From Heterobilharzia americana (Eukaryota > Platyhelminthes > Trematoda > Strigeidida > Schistosomatidae): 64,000 nucleotides of DNA. Every line of letters begins with the position of its first letter. Position 1 is the stretch's first letter. Location of the stretch: contig OX104131.1 in the NCBI GenBank assembly GCA_944470555.2, positions 13,198,515 through 13,262,514 of the forward strand, read 5' to 3'. The notes under the pieces were generated by a model. That model had not been told where the DNA came from. It did not search any database and saw only the letters and a program-made list of their open reading frames with translations. This document shows, piece by piece, positions 1 through 12,130 of the stretch. The position numbers and the translations under genes were made by a program.

Positions 1-690
1 ACAATGGAATAAAAAGATTCTTGCAATTGCAGAAGACTGTGGGATTTGAACTCTGTGTTCAGAGGTAAATGGTGATCAGTTTGATTCCACTGTGGCAGTA
101 ATTTTAACTTTGCCTAATCGCATCTTGTCTTTCCTACCTGCTCTTTACCTTTATTTATTATCTCTGTCTTGTTATTCTAATTTTTCGTTCTTCGTCGGTT
201 ACTTTTAATTAACTCTATTCCTTTCACCACTTTTATGATCCATGATTTCACTATGCACCTGCTTTTCTCATAATGCTTAGCCCTGTACAATTATGAAGTA
301 TCTTAATTGATTACTAATTGCTTTTTTCAGAATAATATAATCTATCTCCAACCTGTTGCACTAGAAAACTCACTCTGAACTTCTGTATTACCACCAGACA
401 TGTAAAGACTGTTCGTTTGTGTGTTGGCACACCTCTGTCGATGTCTCAGTCTACGTTATGTAAGTATGTTTATTTAGCTGTATGCCCCAAGTATTGTTGA
501 GTATGTAAAGTAACCAGTTGACGATTTCCACTGAAATTAGTGAGGTTGTAAATTTCTCACAATCGTTGTTTGTCTTAATGTCATCTAACCGCTAGGGCTT
601 TCTTTTAAAGATACCTGGTTAACAGATCCAATACAAAATCCAACACATTCATCATCTGAATAGACAATTAGGTGATTATACTACTTAAGA
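1..690. other. AT-rich DNA without recognised feature
   Basis: I see no convincing ORF, splice-bounded exon, RNA gene or known repeat here. The sequence is ordinary AT-rich non-coding DNA. Confidence 0.5.
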
Positions 691-699
691 ACGTGAGTA

Positions 700-1620
700 G
701 TTAGAAACCATACATACTAAGCTGTAGTTCCTGCCACTCCGATCAGAGTGATGTAAACACCGGATAGCCGTTTTTCTCGCCTAGGGCTGAGCTCATCAGC
801 TGCATACTTGGCCTGATGTAGATCACAGGGCCGAACTAGTTCAGATCACCTGAATGTGGCTGACTGACTTGCATGGACCAGTGTACCATTTGTTAGTATA
901 ATGAGTTTGTAAATAATTTGAAAACTGCACAGTCTACGTTCACATTTCTCTTAACTGATTAGCTTTCCAAGTGCCCAACTGTGGTACAAGCAGGATTTCC
1001 GTTGGAAACCACACGCCAGCCAAGATCTTAGGGTGTGATCTCTGACAAAGTATTATGAACTAATGAAATGTACTATTGGACAGCATGAGTTCATGCAAGT
1101 CAGCTAACCAAATTCGGGTGATCTAGACAGCTAGACTCTATGATCTGAATTTGTTTGGGTACACTGCTAATCAGCTGGGTTGTAGACAAGCGAAATATCC
1201 ATCCGGTGTTTAGATTACTCTGATCTAATTGCCTGATGAAATCTATAGATCAGCTTGAGTGGTTTCTGACTACTCTTTTTACTCAGTAATATATTTCGTT
1301 GGCTTGTGTCATCTTTGTGCCAGAGATCACAGTATGTGATCGAAGCTGTCGGGTGATTTCCAACAGAAACCCTGGTGACACCACAGTTGGGTAGTTGAAA
1401 AACTAATCAGCTGTAAGAAGTGTCAAGCTGAAGCGTACAATCTGTAAATCATTTGCTGATTAATCAAACATGCATATATGTATTTGATCTTCTTTGAAGT
1501 CAGTTAGCATCAGCCACTGTCCAACCAAAACTATGATCTATAAATGACAATAAATAAATTGTATGTCACCTGGAGTTAGGTGGCATAACCTTATGACTGA
1601 CTGATATACAGTGACTCACA
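700..1620. repeat. Degenerate fold-back (inverted repeat) element
   Basis: The stretch 953-1055 is an imperfect reverse complement of 1308-1413. Shared blocks include GCCCAACTGTGG/CCACAGTTGGGT and TGTGATCTCTG/CAGAGATCACA. Weaker similarity continues outward on both sides (about 850-950 against 1414-1530), so the element is probably 600-900 bp and diverged. I see no coding capacity and no clear target duplication. It may be an old non-autonomous DNA transposon or an inverted SINE pair. Confidence 0.5.
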
Positions 1621-2861
1621 GACTACTGTTAGCTTTGGAAATGTTCATATGATGATGGTAACGATTAACACAAACAGATGCATATAATTAAGGAGAACTC
1701 TAGATTTTCTCAGACTGCAGACTGAAGATTGAACTATCAAATAAACTACGTGGTTAACTGGAAGCTTAAACTGATGACAAACACCTGGATATCATGAAGT
1801 GATTTGGAAAAAAATATCATCCAAATGAATGTCTTATTTCATGATAAAACATTTTAAATAACCTTAGCCTATTCTCAGAAGTATTTGAGAGTAAGTCACT
1901 TCTCTAGGCAGTTAATCCAATCAAGAATGGTTCACTCATGAAGTTTTCTAGTGTATTGCAAAACTATACACGCTTGCAAAGCATCAAATATCCCGACAGA
2001 CAGTAAAACACTAAATTCCATATTAGATATGTTTATCCAATACAGCACACTCTGATACAGTATTAATTCTTTGGTAAGTCAGTCATGAGTCTAGTAGGAC
2101 AATCTGCTTTATGAACCTTAATGGAATGTATAATTCTACCAGGGTTATTAGCCGTAGGGACTGAGCTAAAGCATTTCGACTCATGGAAAGAAGGCTTCAG
2201 TTGGTCAGGTCAGGTCAGCTGTAGATTTCTTAGTCATATGCATGAATAGGCTTCCTGGTATCTTCATATGTTCCTGTTTGGATATGTTTGCCAATTTACT
2301 TGAAATACTCCTAGATATCCATAATGTTAAGTCACTGTTATACTGTCCAATTTCAAGTGGCGGCCTACTTAATCCTTTCGATACCAAATATTCCCCACCG
2401 AATATAGTTCATCAAATCTTTCCTTTTCGGTTTGTTTGAATCTTTTAAATGTATTATATAATATCGCACATTTTTTAAGAATTTTCACACTGACCTTTTT
2501 AAGCTGAAAGCAATACAAAGAAAGAACGTTACTCCGGTAAAACGCGAACTTATAAATGCACAGAAATATATTACATTACTTCTCCTTGGATAACTATGTC
2601 GAATTGAAGATTTTCATACCGGCTGAATAAACTACCACCACCAAAATTACGCATGATTTTGTATTCATTCACTAGTCTAGACCAGACACTAATGTAGCTC
2701 CAGCTGCTTGTTTCACATTATTGTCTATAATACTGTTATTATTAACATTATTCAGATGCAATAATTATTTCGTTTAAAAGTATTTTACAAGGAGAGAATT
2801 TGTTCAAATATTACATGCAGAGAATTCTATACTGTATCACACATGCTTTTCGGAATGAAGC
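1621..2861. other. Non-coding DNA, nothing recognised
   Basis: Only short chance ORFs are present, for example around 2205-2439 on both strands. No splice-bounded exon or known repeat was identified. Confidence 0.45.
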
Positions 2862-2923
2862 GATTACTATTATTATTAGCATTAATATTATTACCACTAC
2901 CATTATTATTATTATTATTTTTG
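2862..2923. repeat. Imperfect ATT trinucleotide microsatellite
   Basis: The run consists of ATT/TTA triplets with occasional substitutions and ends in a pure (ATT)n stretch near 2905-2922. Confidence 0.8.
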
Positions 2924-2929
2924 TTAAAG

Positions 2930-3580
2930 TTTCGAGCGAAAGCACATGAACCAACGTGTAAATACCAAATTGGTTGTACAAGCGAAAATCAATAGGATAC
3001 TGTATTCCAGAAAAGCCCAGAAATAGTCAAGTTCATTGTAAATATACATAAACCGTTGTATTTTGTATATATTTCGACTTTTCAATATACCTTCTGTTAT
3101 CTTACTGCCTTTTCTATGTGCTGAGGAAACCAGCAACCATCCAGGGTGGCATCTGAAGGTTACTGTTTATATATGGAATAAAATTACCAAAATTTTAGTT
3201 GATAACCGCAAATTGAAGGTATTTACACAAGTGTCCTCATATATTGGTTGTATTGTGTTCTCTCAGCTGGGTTGTTTAATCATGTTGACTTAGGCACTCG
3301 TGGAGAAAGAATAGTTATTCTGTTGTGGAAGCTTGTCTTTTGGAGAAGTCTTCCCATCTTCGAACAACGTGAAGCTTTCTACGCTCGTGTAATTTTGAAA
3401 TAGTGGAGAATATTTGTAGCTGAGGTGGATGGTCTTGGTTGTATTGTGTTCTGTGAGCTGGGTTGTTTAATACAGCCAAGACCATCCACCTGAGCTACAA
3501 ATATTTTCCACTATGTCCTCATATATGTGAACCCACACACCTATATAACTCAGGCTATAACAAGTCACTGGTAAAGATGT
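2930..3580. repeat. Dispersed repeat, copy 1, split by an insertion
   Basis: This copy matches 4860-5140 in the same orientation. Shared blocks include the ACCAACGTG start, ACCTTCTGTTAT followed by a run into the coding-like GAGGAAAC, and TTGAAGGTATTT near the end. The similarity resumes at about 3527 (ACTCAGG) after a 269-bp insertion at 3245-3513. No protein function can be assigned. Confidence 0.5.
3245..3513. mobile_element. Short PLE-tail-like insertion with 13-bp target duplication
   Basis: The insert is bounded by a perfect duplication TGTCCTCATATAT at 3232-3244 and 3514-3526. Its right part is a hairpin: a block at about 3403-3445, containing GAGGTGGATGGTCTTGG, is repeated in reverse complement at about 3470-3512. 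The same 70-bp unit occurs at 34800-34868, and a related tail lies at 63040-63082, just downstream of a PLE GIY-YIG fragment. This is best read as a fold-back, 5'-truncated copy of a Penelope-like or related retroelement tail. Confidence 0.6.
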
Positions 3581-3620
3581 ACAAAAGTGGTGACGGGCAA
3601 AATATGGCGACTTTTTTAAT

Positions 3621-4052
3621 GAGGAATTTCTAGGTTTTATGCAACGCTATGATGAGAAAATGGAAGTGGCATCACTACATCGACAAGTCCACAGATTTTC
3701 AAAAAGAGTTTTTCGTAAATACTTCAGTGATAGGTATAGTGAAGCTGAAAATAAGTTCAAGAAACCTGATAATATGAACCACGTTACTTCCGTGGATGAG
3801 AACGATATTAACCCTTTCCCCCAAACCACACACCACGAAGTAGTAAATGATGCAGACATTCAGTCAAATGATGTTGATAAAAACCATGAAGTACTTGCCG
3901 AGAGTTTGCAAAATGATGTAACATGTTTAATTCCATCCAGCCTTTCTACAACTACCTCTTACAACAAGTGTCCGCAGGAAGTTCTCAAGGAGTACCAGTT
4001 CACAGATACCTCAGGGGGTTCGAATCCTCTGCACACACATCAGACGAGATAG
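3621..4052 (+). CDS. Hypothetical open frame or exon, about 137-143 codons
   Basis: The frame is open from 3621 (after a TGA) to the stop at 4050-4052, with an ATG at 3639 giving 137 residues. The product is hydrophilic, rich in N, D, E, K and S, and begins MQRYDEKMEVASLHRQ. I recognise no domain. A possible splice acceptor (TTTCTAG) lies at about 3623-3629, so this could be an exon rather than a single-exon gene. A second + frame is open from about 3923 to 4246 and overlaps the end of this one, which would fit a frameshift or a decayed gene. It is not obviously part of the repeat families seen elsewhere in the window. It could still be chance or an unrecognised transposon ORF. Confidence 0.3.
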   Translation, partial: EEFLGFMQRYDEKMEVASLHRQVHRFSKRVFRKYFSDRYSEAENKFKKPDNMNHVTSVDENDINPFPQTTHHEVVNDADIQSNDVDKNHEVLAESLQNDVTCLIPSSLSTTTSYNKCPQEVLKEYQFTDTSGGSNPLHTHQTR

Positions 4053-4246
4053 TTACTTTGCATGATAGTGTTTTACCACATCAAAAACAATTTGTGTTCA
4101 TACGAGGACACCAAGACTATCTGCAAGCCAGCTGTACTCCGAATATCGCATCCACTAACCAGCAGGCAACTAGAAACCTCGAATTCACCCATACTAACAG
4201 GTCACTCATAGATCATCGGGCGGTCAGAAGGAAGTCGTCGAGGTAG

Positions 4247-4855
4247 TATACTGTGGAGTATTTTATCATTCCGGTCAACTACACCTAGATTACTCTGATT
4301 CACACTAGACACAAGATCTCAGGCTGTCATCTAGAAAGCTGAGGCTTGTTCGCGAACAGAACCAAAACATGCGATAGCACTGATCTTGATTTATTGAGGT
4401 TGGCAAATTTGTGTAAGTATTTCAGTGTTAAAAGTACTATGGCAACGATTAATTGTATACGACTGGTTGGTGTGACCTTAAAGCATTTTTTCAGAATCAG
4501 GAGCGTGCAGTATTAGAAGTCCACATTTAAAAATTTAAGAAATGATTTGTAAACACTTATCAGTCTAGTTTTTTAAGCGGGGAGGATAAGGTCCATAAAA
4601 TACCCTACTTTAAAGCGTCAGCAAATCATTCTTCTCATTTCAAACTGTAATTCATTTACTTCGAACTATACCTCAGTGCAAATACAACAGAAAAGTAATG
4701 AGGAATAATTTTTCACGAGCCAGCGAAATGTTACTAGTTAATCAGAAAACATCATTATACTATCAGTCTCCATTTCAAGGGGGAGGTGCGCAGAAAGCTT
4801 GAGATAATCTACATAAAAAAGTGTATATGCGTATAGCCTTTTTCAAGCAATCGTT
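4247..4855. other. Non-coding DNA, nothing recognised
   Basis: No supported gene or repeat was seen between the open frame ending near 4246 and the dispersed repeat starting near 4860. Confidence 0.45.
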
Positions 4856-4859
4856 TCGT

Positions 4860-5140
4860 TTTGAAATTTCGGGAAAAAATACGAGAACCAACGTGCAAGT
4901 ATTAGGTTGGTTGAAAAGACAAAAAATCAATAGAACTTCAAATCTAGTAGGCCAGGAAATATCCAAGGCCATTATGATATATATAAACCTCGTGATTTTC
5001 ATATACTGGTGACGTTGTAAATTCACCTTCTGTTTTATTACCGTCTTTTTACGAGGAAACTGAGTGAGGATTGAGGGTGAAATTTGAAGGTATTTGCCCA
5101 AACATCCCCAAATATAGTAGTCTGCACGCATGTTTAACTC
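4860..5140. repeat. Dispersed repeat, copy 2
   Basis: This is the uninterrupted relative of 2930-3580 in the same orientation. Both share the ACCAACGTG start, a block with AATCAATAG, ACCTTCTGTT and TTGAAGGTATTT. Because this copy lacks the 269-bp segment, it supports calling 3245-3513 an insertion. Confidence 0.5.
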
Positions 5141-5439
5141 AGGTTGTATCAGATCAGTGCTAATGCACACCATACACCAAGCTGTACAACGGTTCTACTA
5201 TCTACTTGATACGTAGCGACAAAAAGGCAGCCAATAGGGGAATTTTCAAGCCGTGATCAGATCATGTTCAGGTCGTGATTTATGCATTCGCTGATATGAG
5301 AACCTGATTGGAGAAATTTGACCTCATACAGGAAACCTAACTGGTTCATTTATGGCTTCATTTTTTGAAAGTTTTGTAACTACATATATGTCATGTATTT
5401 TCCTAATAAAAGTTGTTGCCGCTGTTCTTACAGTCACTG

Positions 5440-5530
5440 ACCGTCTTTATCTTCTGATTTATCCGTGGCTCACTGAACCAGAAGGTAGTGAAGGAGGTCA
5501 GTCGTAAAGGTATTCGGTTGAGGTGTCGAT
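5440..5530 (+). repeat. Short dispersed repeat (TCTTCTGATTT family)
   Basis: It shares the TCTTCTGATTT...CCGTGGCT motif and a following GAGG(T/G)CAGT block with 11985-12110 (+). More weakly it resembles the reverse complements at 7740-7840 and 43455-43610. Its nature is unknown. Confidence 0.35.
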
Positions 5531-7735
5531 TGAGTCTCAGTATTCATTATACCCACTCACGCAACCACCACTCGGTCACAACACTACTGAGCCTAGTACC
5601 GCTTCTATGCTAGGTATGACATCTTCGGATTTAAGATGACCTACTGTGAAGTCAGGTACTATTGTTTCAGATAAGTTTAAGCCTCCTGAGGAGAGATTAA
5701 CCTCCCAATTTGTTCGATCAATAGTGCTGATGATATTTCCGATTTTTGTCAATGGGACATTTTTCTTCCATTAAACTTGCTGAGTTTTTTTATTTCAGTG
5801 TTTTGGGATTTCTTGAAATCAGCTGGTCTTGTTTTGGTCGATGCTTTCGATAAAAGTTCGGTAATTTTTGCTGTTTATTATATTTTCAAGTGTTTAAATT
5901 TTAGTTGTTCAGTTATATTCTGAATGGTAGTTAACTTTCTACCTATTCTGTTGTTGTCGGTACTACTAATAAGAATGAATATCAGTAGTATATGTTGAGA
6001 GGTAGGCAGAAGTCATAGGCAATTACCAGCGATGGGTAAAGATTCTGCCCACAGAAACGTAAGAGACAGTGTGGGCGTATTAAGAGGAAATCGAGATAGA
6101 AGCAGAAGAGGAAATGGAACACATTGTGCAGATGACTATTTTAGTGGAACGTGTACAATATTTCATCACTACTGTACGAAATGTCATAATAAACATTCCT
6201 TCCAGTGTCTCTTTCCCCTTCGTTTCTTACTGTATGAATTTCTCCTCCTAGACAGAGTCTGTTGGCATATTCTATTGCCTTTCTGTCTTCGTCAGTGAAT
6301 AATGGAGTGTGTAGATGAAGTTCTTTAAGAATAATTTGATTTTTCATAAAGTAACTACTGAAAATACGATGATTTTTGAACAACGCTTCACTTTATGAGT
6401 TTACTGAATAACCTTAGAACTTTAACACTGTGGTAGAATGTTATTCTAGAATAGGTGTGTTTATTTGGCATTGTACACAGTGATGCACAATTACATTGCT
6501 TACTATTACCTAATAATACTATATCCGCATATGCTTATCAAAGAAACAAATTTAATGTTAAATTACATTCTACCACTTTGGTTAAGTTCTGGGCTTATAC
6601 TAAAACACATGACCTATAGATTTTAGCTGACCGTCCATAAAAGATCAACATTCATTACAGTACTCAAGGACGTTGTATCACTGAACTTCTGTACTTGCAT
6701 TCATTACAATAAATTAAAATCTCTGACTTAGAATCCCATTTCCTTCGTAGAGTGCTGAATATAAAATCTGGTTCTTGTACATTATGGGCATCAAAATAAC
6801 CATGGGATGCGAAAAAATGTTTGTTACGCGATCTATCCATGTAAACATCGTCTTCAACGGACAAAAACAATATTCAGTAGTTGCCATGTATATATATAAG
6901 TCCATGTAGACTACCGATATCTGCTACCTTGATGGGGCAGTTGGGCTTGCATATCACGACGATCCAACAAGCTACGCTGGCTGTTCCCCGATGTCCTATC
7001 ATGCCAGGAAGGTCTGAGGCATTGTTGTAATAAGAAAAACAGTTACTTTCGAATTGTAAACTGCTATACTATGATGGGGGTCGGGGGAAAAAGTCATACT
7101 GATGACTGGATAGGGTATGACGGCAGTGAGGCATTTCCCTTGGATAACCAACACTGTCATAATGACGCTACCTTCTCTGTGGAAGGAAGATGTGTTAGAA
7201 AAGATGGGCCACAAAATAGCACACTCCTCCCTCACTCACGGTCTTCTGGTCCCGGTGGTATGAGTTTTTTCTATCCAGGGTTCGGAAAATCACACAATAG
7301 TCCATAGTCATATCATGATAGCAACAGAAATTTGAGTCATGATTTATATAGTCGTAATTTCCTCGCCTTCTTTGTGATATGGGTAGCAGGATTTTCTGTA
7401 TATCAGGAACAGGTTCTGGGTCGTTCCTCTTGCCTATATTACGTGTTGATTCCATATGACTATGGATAATAAATTATAGCCGAAATGCAATTCAGTAAAC
7501 AACACTGTACCACTATGTGATAAATCTAATAAACTAACTAAAATGGAATTACATTCTAACACAGTCTTCAAGTTTTACGCTCACATTAATCCTGAAAAGG
7601 TTGTGTGCGTGACAGTTCTCTAGTAGATGTCCCACAGGTTCTGTGGTTACACAAATCACTTTCTCTTTCAGGTACTGATGTGACTGGTTAGGACGTGGGT
7701 CCTTATAATAAGCGAAATGAATAATAATGCAACGA
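5531..7735. other. Mostly unrecognised DNA with a few protein-like minus-strand frames
   Basis: Open minus-strand frames at 6141-6383 and 7195-7455 read as fairly protein-like but match nothing I know, and no convincing splice sites bound them. A short inverted repeat (TGGTAGAATGT near 6432 against ACATTCTACCA near 6566) may mark a MITE-like element. No gene is called. Confidence 0.3.
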
Positions 7736-7739
7736 GATA

Positions 7740-7840
7740 TTCGGACTGGATACGAGTAATGAGACTGTTCTCCCCCACACCTTATACTTCATTGAGCCAC
7801 GAAAATTAGAAGACAAAGTATGGGCCTGTAACCAACTTAA
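7740..7840 (-). repeat. Short dispersed repeat (TCTTCTGATTT family), minus
   Basis: It resembles in reverse complement 11985-12110 and 5440-5530, and also 43455-43610, through the block GCCACGAAAATTAGAAGAC and its flanks. Confidence 0.35.
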
Positions 7841-7871
7841 GGAAGATGACTTTATTTCACAAAAAACATGG

Positions 7872-8350
7872 TAATGTATTTTTGAGGTGAATGGGGATTT
7901 TTAATTTAGAAGTAGTATTCATCATGGACTGACATCAGTTGGGGAACCATCTGTTTTGTCCTAGTATGGGACTCCTCAGCAGTACGCACCCATGACCCGG
8001 CTAGGGGTGGAACTCAGGACCTACAGGTTTCACGGCGAACGCGTTAACCATCCAACCACTGGGTCGGTTTCCAGCCGGAAGTGAAGTGGATGCTAACTGA
8101 AGACCTTGGGTGACAGTCACGCTATGTCGTGATTTGACAGAAGTAGGAAATTGTGAACCACTGGAAACCGACTCAGTGGCTGAATGGTTAACGCGTTCGC
8201 CGTGAAATCTGAAGGTCCTGAGTCCGATCCCTAGTCGGGTCATGGGTGCGTACTGCTGGGGAGTCTCACACTAGGACAAAACGGCTGTCCAGTACTCCCG
8301 GGTTTTTAATGATTCCCCAACTGATGTCGGTCCATGATGAATACTACTTC
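7872..8350. mobile_element. Family B SINE, head-to-head inverted dimer
   Basis: A minus-strand copy (about 7880-8075) abuts a plus-strand copy (about 8075-8350). The plus copy shows the unit order: a head region, then a tRNA-like part with box A/B-like motifs (TGGCTGAATGG and AGTCCGATCC), a hammerhead-type motif, and a tail ending near CATGATGAATAC. The hammerheads are damaged in both halves. The plus copy at 8246-8300 has CTGGGGAG instead of CTGANGAG and CAAAA in place of CGAAA. The minus copy lacks the cleavage side. Confidence 0.75.
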
Positions 8351-9299
8351 TAAAAGCATAATATTTATATACAGCTTCTCAGAAAATCAAGCCAATAGAT
8401 CACCAGTCAGCTGAAGGACAAAACTATTCAGTAAAATTAATTTGACCATATATGGACATAAATCAAGATCTGAAATGCAAATATTTCTACCCTAACAGCG
8501 AATGACCTTCAATGATGATTTTTACTTTTGGCCACTTCCTAATGAGTACTTTGAGAAGAAATTGCTTTCCATGGTGTAGGCAGCTGGGAAGTGTGAATTT
8601 CCAAGACCCATTCCAAAATGAATGACTGTCCTACTTTCCGTGATGTCTTCGTAAGTTTATCGTTTTGTCATGTTATTCAGCACCAGCAGAAAATTCATTC
8701 AACTTTATCTATAAAAGAGGATCTAGTCTATTGAAGTGAATGTTTGACTAGGTGGATGTTTATTTAAAACTCTTTATTTTTGAGATTACTGTTTATCTAT
8801 TCAGGGGATGACATGTCTATATCCACTCAACCAAACCATTATTTATGCTATGGTTTAGTTAGACGGAATGGATTCGGACATTTTAGAAGATATGAGTGCA
8901 CATTTAAAATGTCGAATAGCTGAAACATCAGAAAAAGTGGACATGAGAACTTTGTATGGTTCCAAACAATCCTAAACAAGCGAAATGCAACAAAATGCAG
9001 TAGGAAAACGCTTACGGTAATCTACTTTGGAGTTTATGGGCATTTGATTTCTAAGGTAGTATTCCTTACTGACTGACACCAGTTGGAAAACCGTTGAAAA
9101 CCTGGGAACACTGGGTAGCTTCATCATCCCAGTATGTAACAATTAAGGTATTTGACGTTAAAAATTGGATGAAGAAGAGAATGAGAATGTATCTACTCTA
9201 TTCTAGTGGCTCCTGAGAAGTACAGTCTACAGTTTCCAACCAGTGATTTCAGTTGTCTAGCAGATCCCAAACAGCAGTCACAGACACACCTTGCAGTTA
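8351..9299. other. Non-coding DNA with a short family B fragment
   Basis: About 9060-9135 resembles the tail of family B (CTGACACCAGTTGG and ACCGTTGAAAACCTGGGA). The rest shows no recognised feature. Confidence 0.4.
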
Positions 9300-9305
9300 C
9301 TGCAT

Positions 9306-9620
9306 TCAGCTTTTGTTCAGTCTAGTCATACTCCAACAAACAACACACTGGAGTAGACAGTTGTTAAGTATATGAAACGCATGACGCAGCCATTTCATTC
9401 GGTAAAGGGCTGTCTCAAGCAATTGACTTTCATGTCGTACATGGAACTCTACTAAGTAAGAAGGCCTGTAGTGGTTGATCAAAACGATGCAGGCGGCAAT
9501 GTAATTAAGGAAGTAGTGGACAAATATCAACTGAATTTTCAAATCTTCTGCTTTCAATGACCACATTTTACAGCCATATAATGGTGGTGGTACAGTAAAT
9601 CCTTAATCAGAACTTTAGTA
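9306..9620 (-). pseudogene. RTE/SR2-like non-LTR retrotransposon, C-terminal fragment
   Basis: The minus-strand translation contains MWSLKAEDLK and, further on, YRMKWLRHAFHI. These correspond to the family's 'TW(A/S)LKAED...' and 'LRWLGHVLRMP' segments downstream of the reverse transcriptase. Similar segments occur at 38411-38650 (TWALKVEDMKRL) and 25770-25840 (LRWLGNVLHMPGYRLP). Only about 90 codons stay open, and the rest of the element is absent or frameshifted. This is a dead 5'-truncated copy. Confidence 0.6.
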
Positions 9621-11835
9621 TCCCGGCATCCAGTAGGCTGTATCCATAAGAACAAAAACCACTAATCATCATCCTTCAAATATTCAGGTGAATGCTTACG
9701 TAAGATGGGTTTAGAAGCAGAAACAGTACTATGACGCCAAAGCAGATTATTGCTTATGCCGGATGGTGTGGAAAAGGGGGGGGGGGTGCGGTGAGAAAGT
9801 GATTAACAGTTTTAGCCAAAATAATGTGTTTGTGTATGTGCATTGGCGCCAACCTTTTTTGTTTTGAAAAAAACTTAAAGATAATAATCATAACAATAAA
9901 CAAAGCCGAATGAATACTATGATACGATGCTCCATGCTTCTTTCTCTTTCTCCCTCTCTCTTACACCCTTCACTGTCAGACACAATATCAAAATAAAAAT
10001 CAGATATTTTATCTTTGCATCTTACACAACATAAATTATCCTGTTGTATGTGCTCCTCAGGGTGTTTTTAAACTCTAATTCTTTGATAAATGCGCGTAAT
10101 TGAGAGTTTTCTTGCCTAAACAAAAGCGGAAGTGTTTCCTTTCTACTGGTAGTGCCGTCACTGTGGATAAGCATTGCATTTAGTCATTATTTACTCTACG
10201 GTGTAGGCCTATTGAGATAAAATGGCATTAGCGTACAGACAACATAGCCAGTAAAAATAACCAATAAAATCGCAGGTAGTAAACCTACCAATCAGCTTAG
10301 GCCTAATTTATTTGCGAAGATGAGCAAATAATGTTTAAAACTACTATGCTGACAAGGAAACGTTCGTTTGACTGGACAACTGATTATGTATAAGATTTTC
10401 AAAAGACTATTTGGCTAACACAAACCATTCATTATCTTGAAATCTGCTGAACAAATTTATCCCGATACAATTTGAGGGAGTAATGCGTCCATATTAAATG
10501 TCTGATTACCGTGAACTTTTATTTTTAACCAACTATATGAAATTTTAATATTATTTGTCAAGCCATTTTAAAGTGCCTAGAGAAGAGTATGGAGTTATAA
10601 GGCTTAGGACCTGCAGTTCTATGCAGTCCTTATTCTTAGAGAAGACGTCAAGGGAGACCGGTGAAGGGATGTGGCAGGAACTCAGTGACAAATATCTGTT
10701 ATAAGCATTCATGTAGAAGTATTGGGACTTTAATATCTATAATGTGATAGGGTCTGGAAGACCTCAAATTGTATCAGCTGCTAAAAGCTGCTTTCCATAT
10801 TCATGACTGATAGATGTCAGCAGGAGACAATGTGTTGGATATTTTAATCCGTAGTAACCTGGGCATTCTGAAGTCATCGGTCAGAGGAATTCCTGAGTGT
10901 TTAGATGTCAATAGCTAACGAGATGAATGACTTTCCAGCATTCACGGCATTGTCATGGAGTAATCATGATGTGTTCAGTCGTCATTTACTGTCGATGAAC
11001 CATATTTATGGTACAATGACTGTGTAGATAAATAACAGGCCAACTGGTGACAACGCTAACGTTCTTGAAGGTTGAAAGAAGGGAAGATCAGAAAATCATC
11101 TGAAAAGATTGAGGGTCCAGTGTTTTCTCACCATAAACATTTGTTATAATAACCATACAGTTCAGAATGCCTCAAGCTCTTTATACTTACTGAAGCATAT
11201 CAAGGAGAGACATAAAAAGACTGGGAGAAACAGTAAGATGATCATCGTTTTGAATAACAGATTCAATCTACTCACTAGATTTTGTTTAATATAAATATTA
11301 CCTATTTTTCAGGTCATAAAGCGACACCAGTATCTCAGTGATTTTGAGATGACTACAACGTGCAGGATTTTCATGATCAGACGTCAACAATTTTCAAAAG
11401 GCAGAAAGGTGGTTGAACTTGCAATGAACCTCGGGCACTTATGACTTCACACCATTCCTTTCATTTTCATGCCGACAACTCAGTTTCCTTTTGCATAATA
11501 CTCTTAAAGCGAATAAATGTTCATCTGGAAACTTTTGACATATTCTAGTTGAAATCTAAGATCTAAATATCTTCCATCGCCTGGTTGTAGTGCCATATAG
11601 ATCCCTATTGCAAGATGCTACTGAGCTAAGCTCAACAAAGTATATGTGAAACCTGTTTATAAATTGCCGATAGGTGTGGAAGGGGAATGGGTGGAAAAGG
11701 AAGTGGATGTATGTATTAAGTGTACACTTTCGTGAATATAAGACATGTTGCGAATGCAGGATAGGAAGTGGCCAAAATGGAAATTAACATTTCAAGTCAT
11801 CAGCTGGTAAGCTAATAGTCCATTTTTCGTATCGC
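9621..11835. other. Non-coding DNA, nothing recognised
   Basis: A ten-base G run lies at about 9776-9786. Several short ORFs occur (for example 11109-11294 +), but none shows splice support or a known domain. Confidence 0.45.
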
Positions 11836-11839
11836 TGAG

Positions 11840-12130
11840 TGGTCAGGAAAAACCTTATTGGACAACTTTCATCCTACAGTTGACCAATCAAAATAAGTTA
11901 TTTAACTTTTGTCTTCGTATTTTTAAATGAATGATGCATTTTTGTCGACTAGAGTGTCTTCCTACGATTACAGGATGGTCTTTGTCTTCTGATTTCCGTG
12001 GCTAAGTGAAGTATGAGTTGCTGACGGAGGGCAGTTGGTATTCTTATGCAGTACAAGCAGCTTGCCTCACGGTTATTGTTAGCGTATTTCTTATTACTCA
12101 ATCGTTCACTAACGAAATGCGTGAAATTTA
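11840..12130 (+). repeat. Dispersed repeat (AAACCTTATTGGACAA / TCTTCTGATTT family)
   Basis: The first part (about 11845-11905) is found in reverse complement at 43687-43765, with shared TTATTGGACAA and CAATCAAAATAA blocks. The second part (about 11985-12110) is found in reverse complement at 43455-43610. The order of the two parts is conserved in mirror image, so this is one longer repeat family. Confidence 0.5.
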
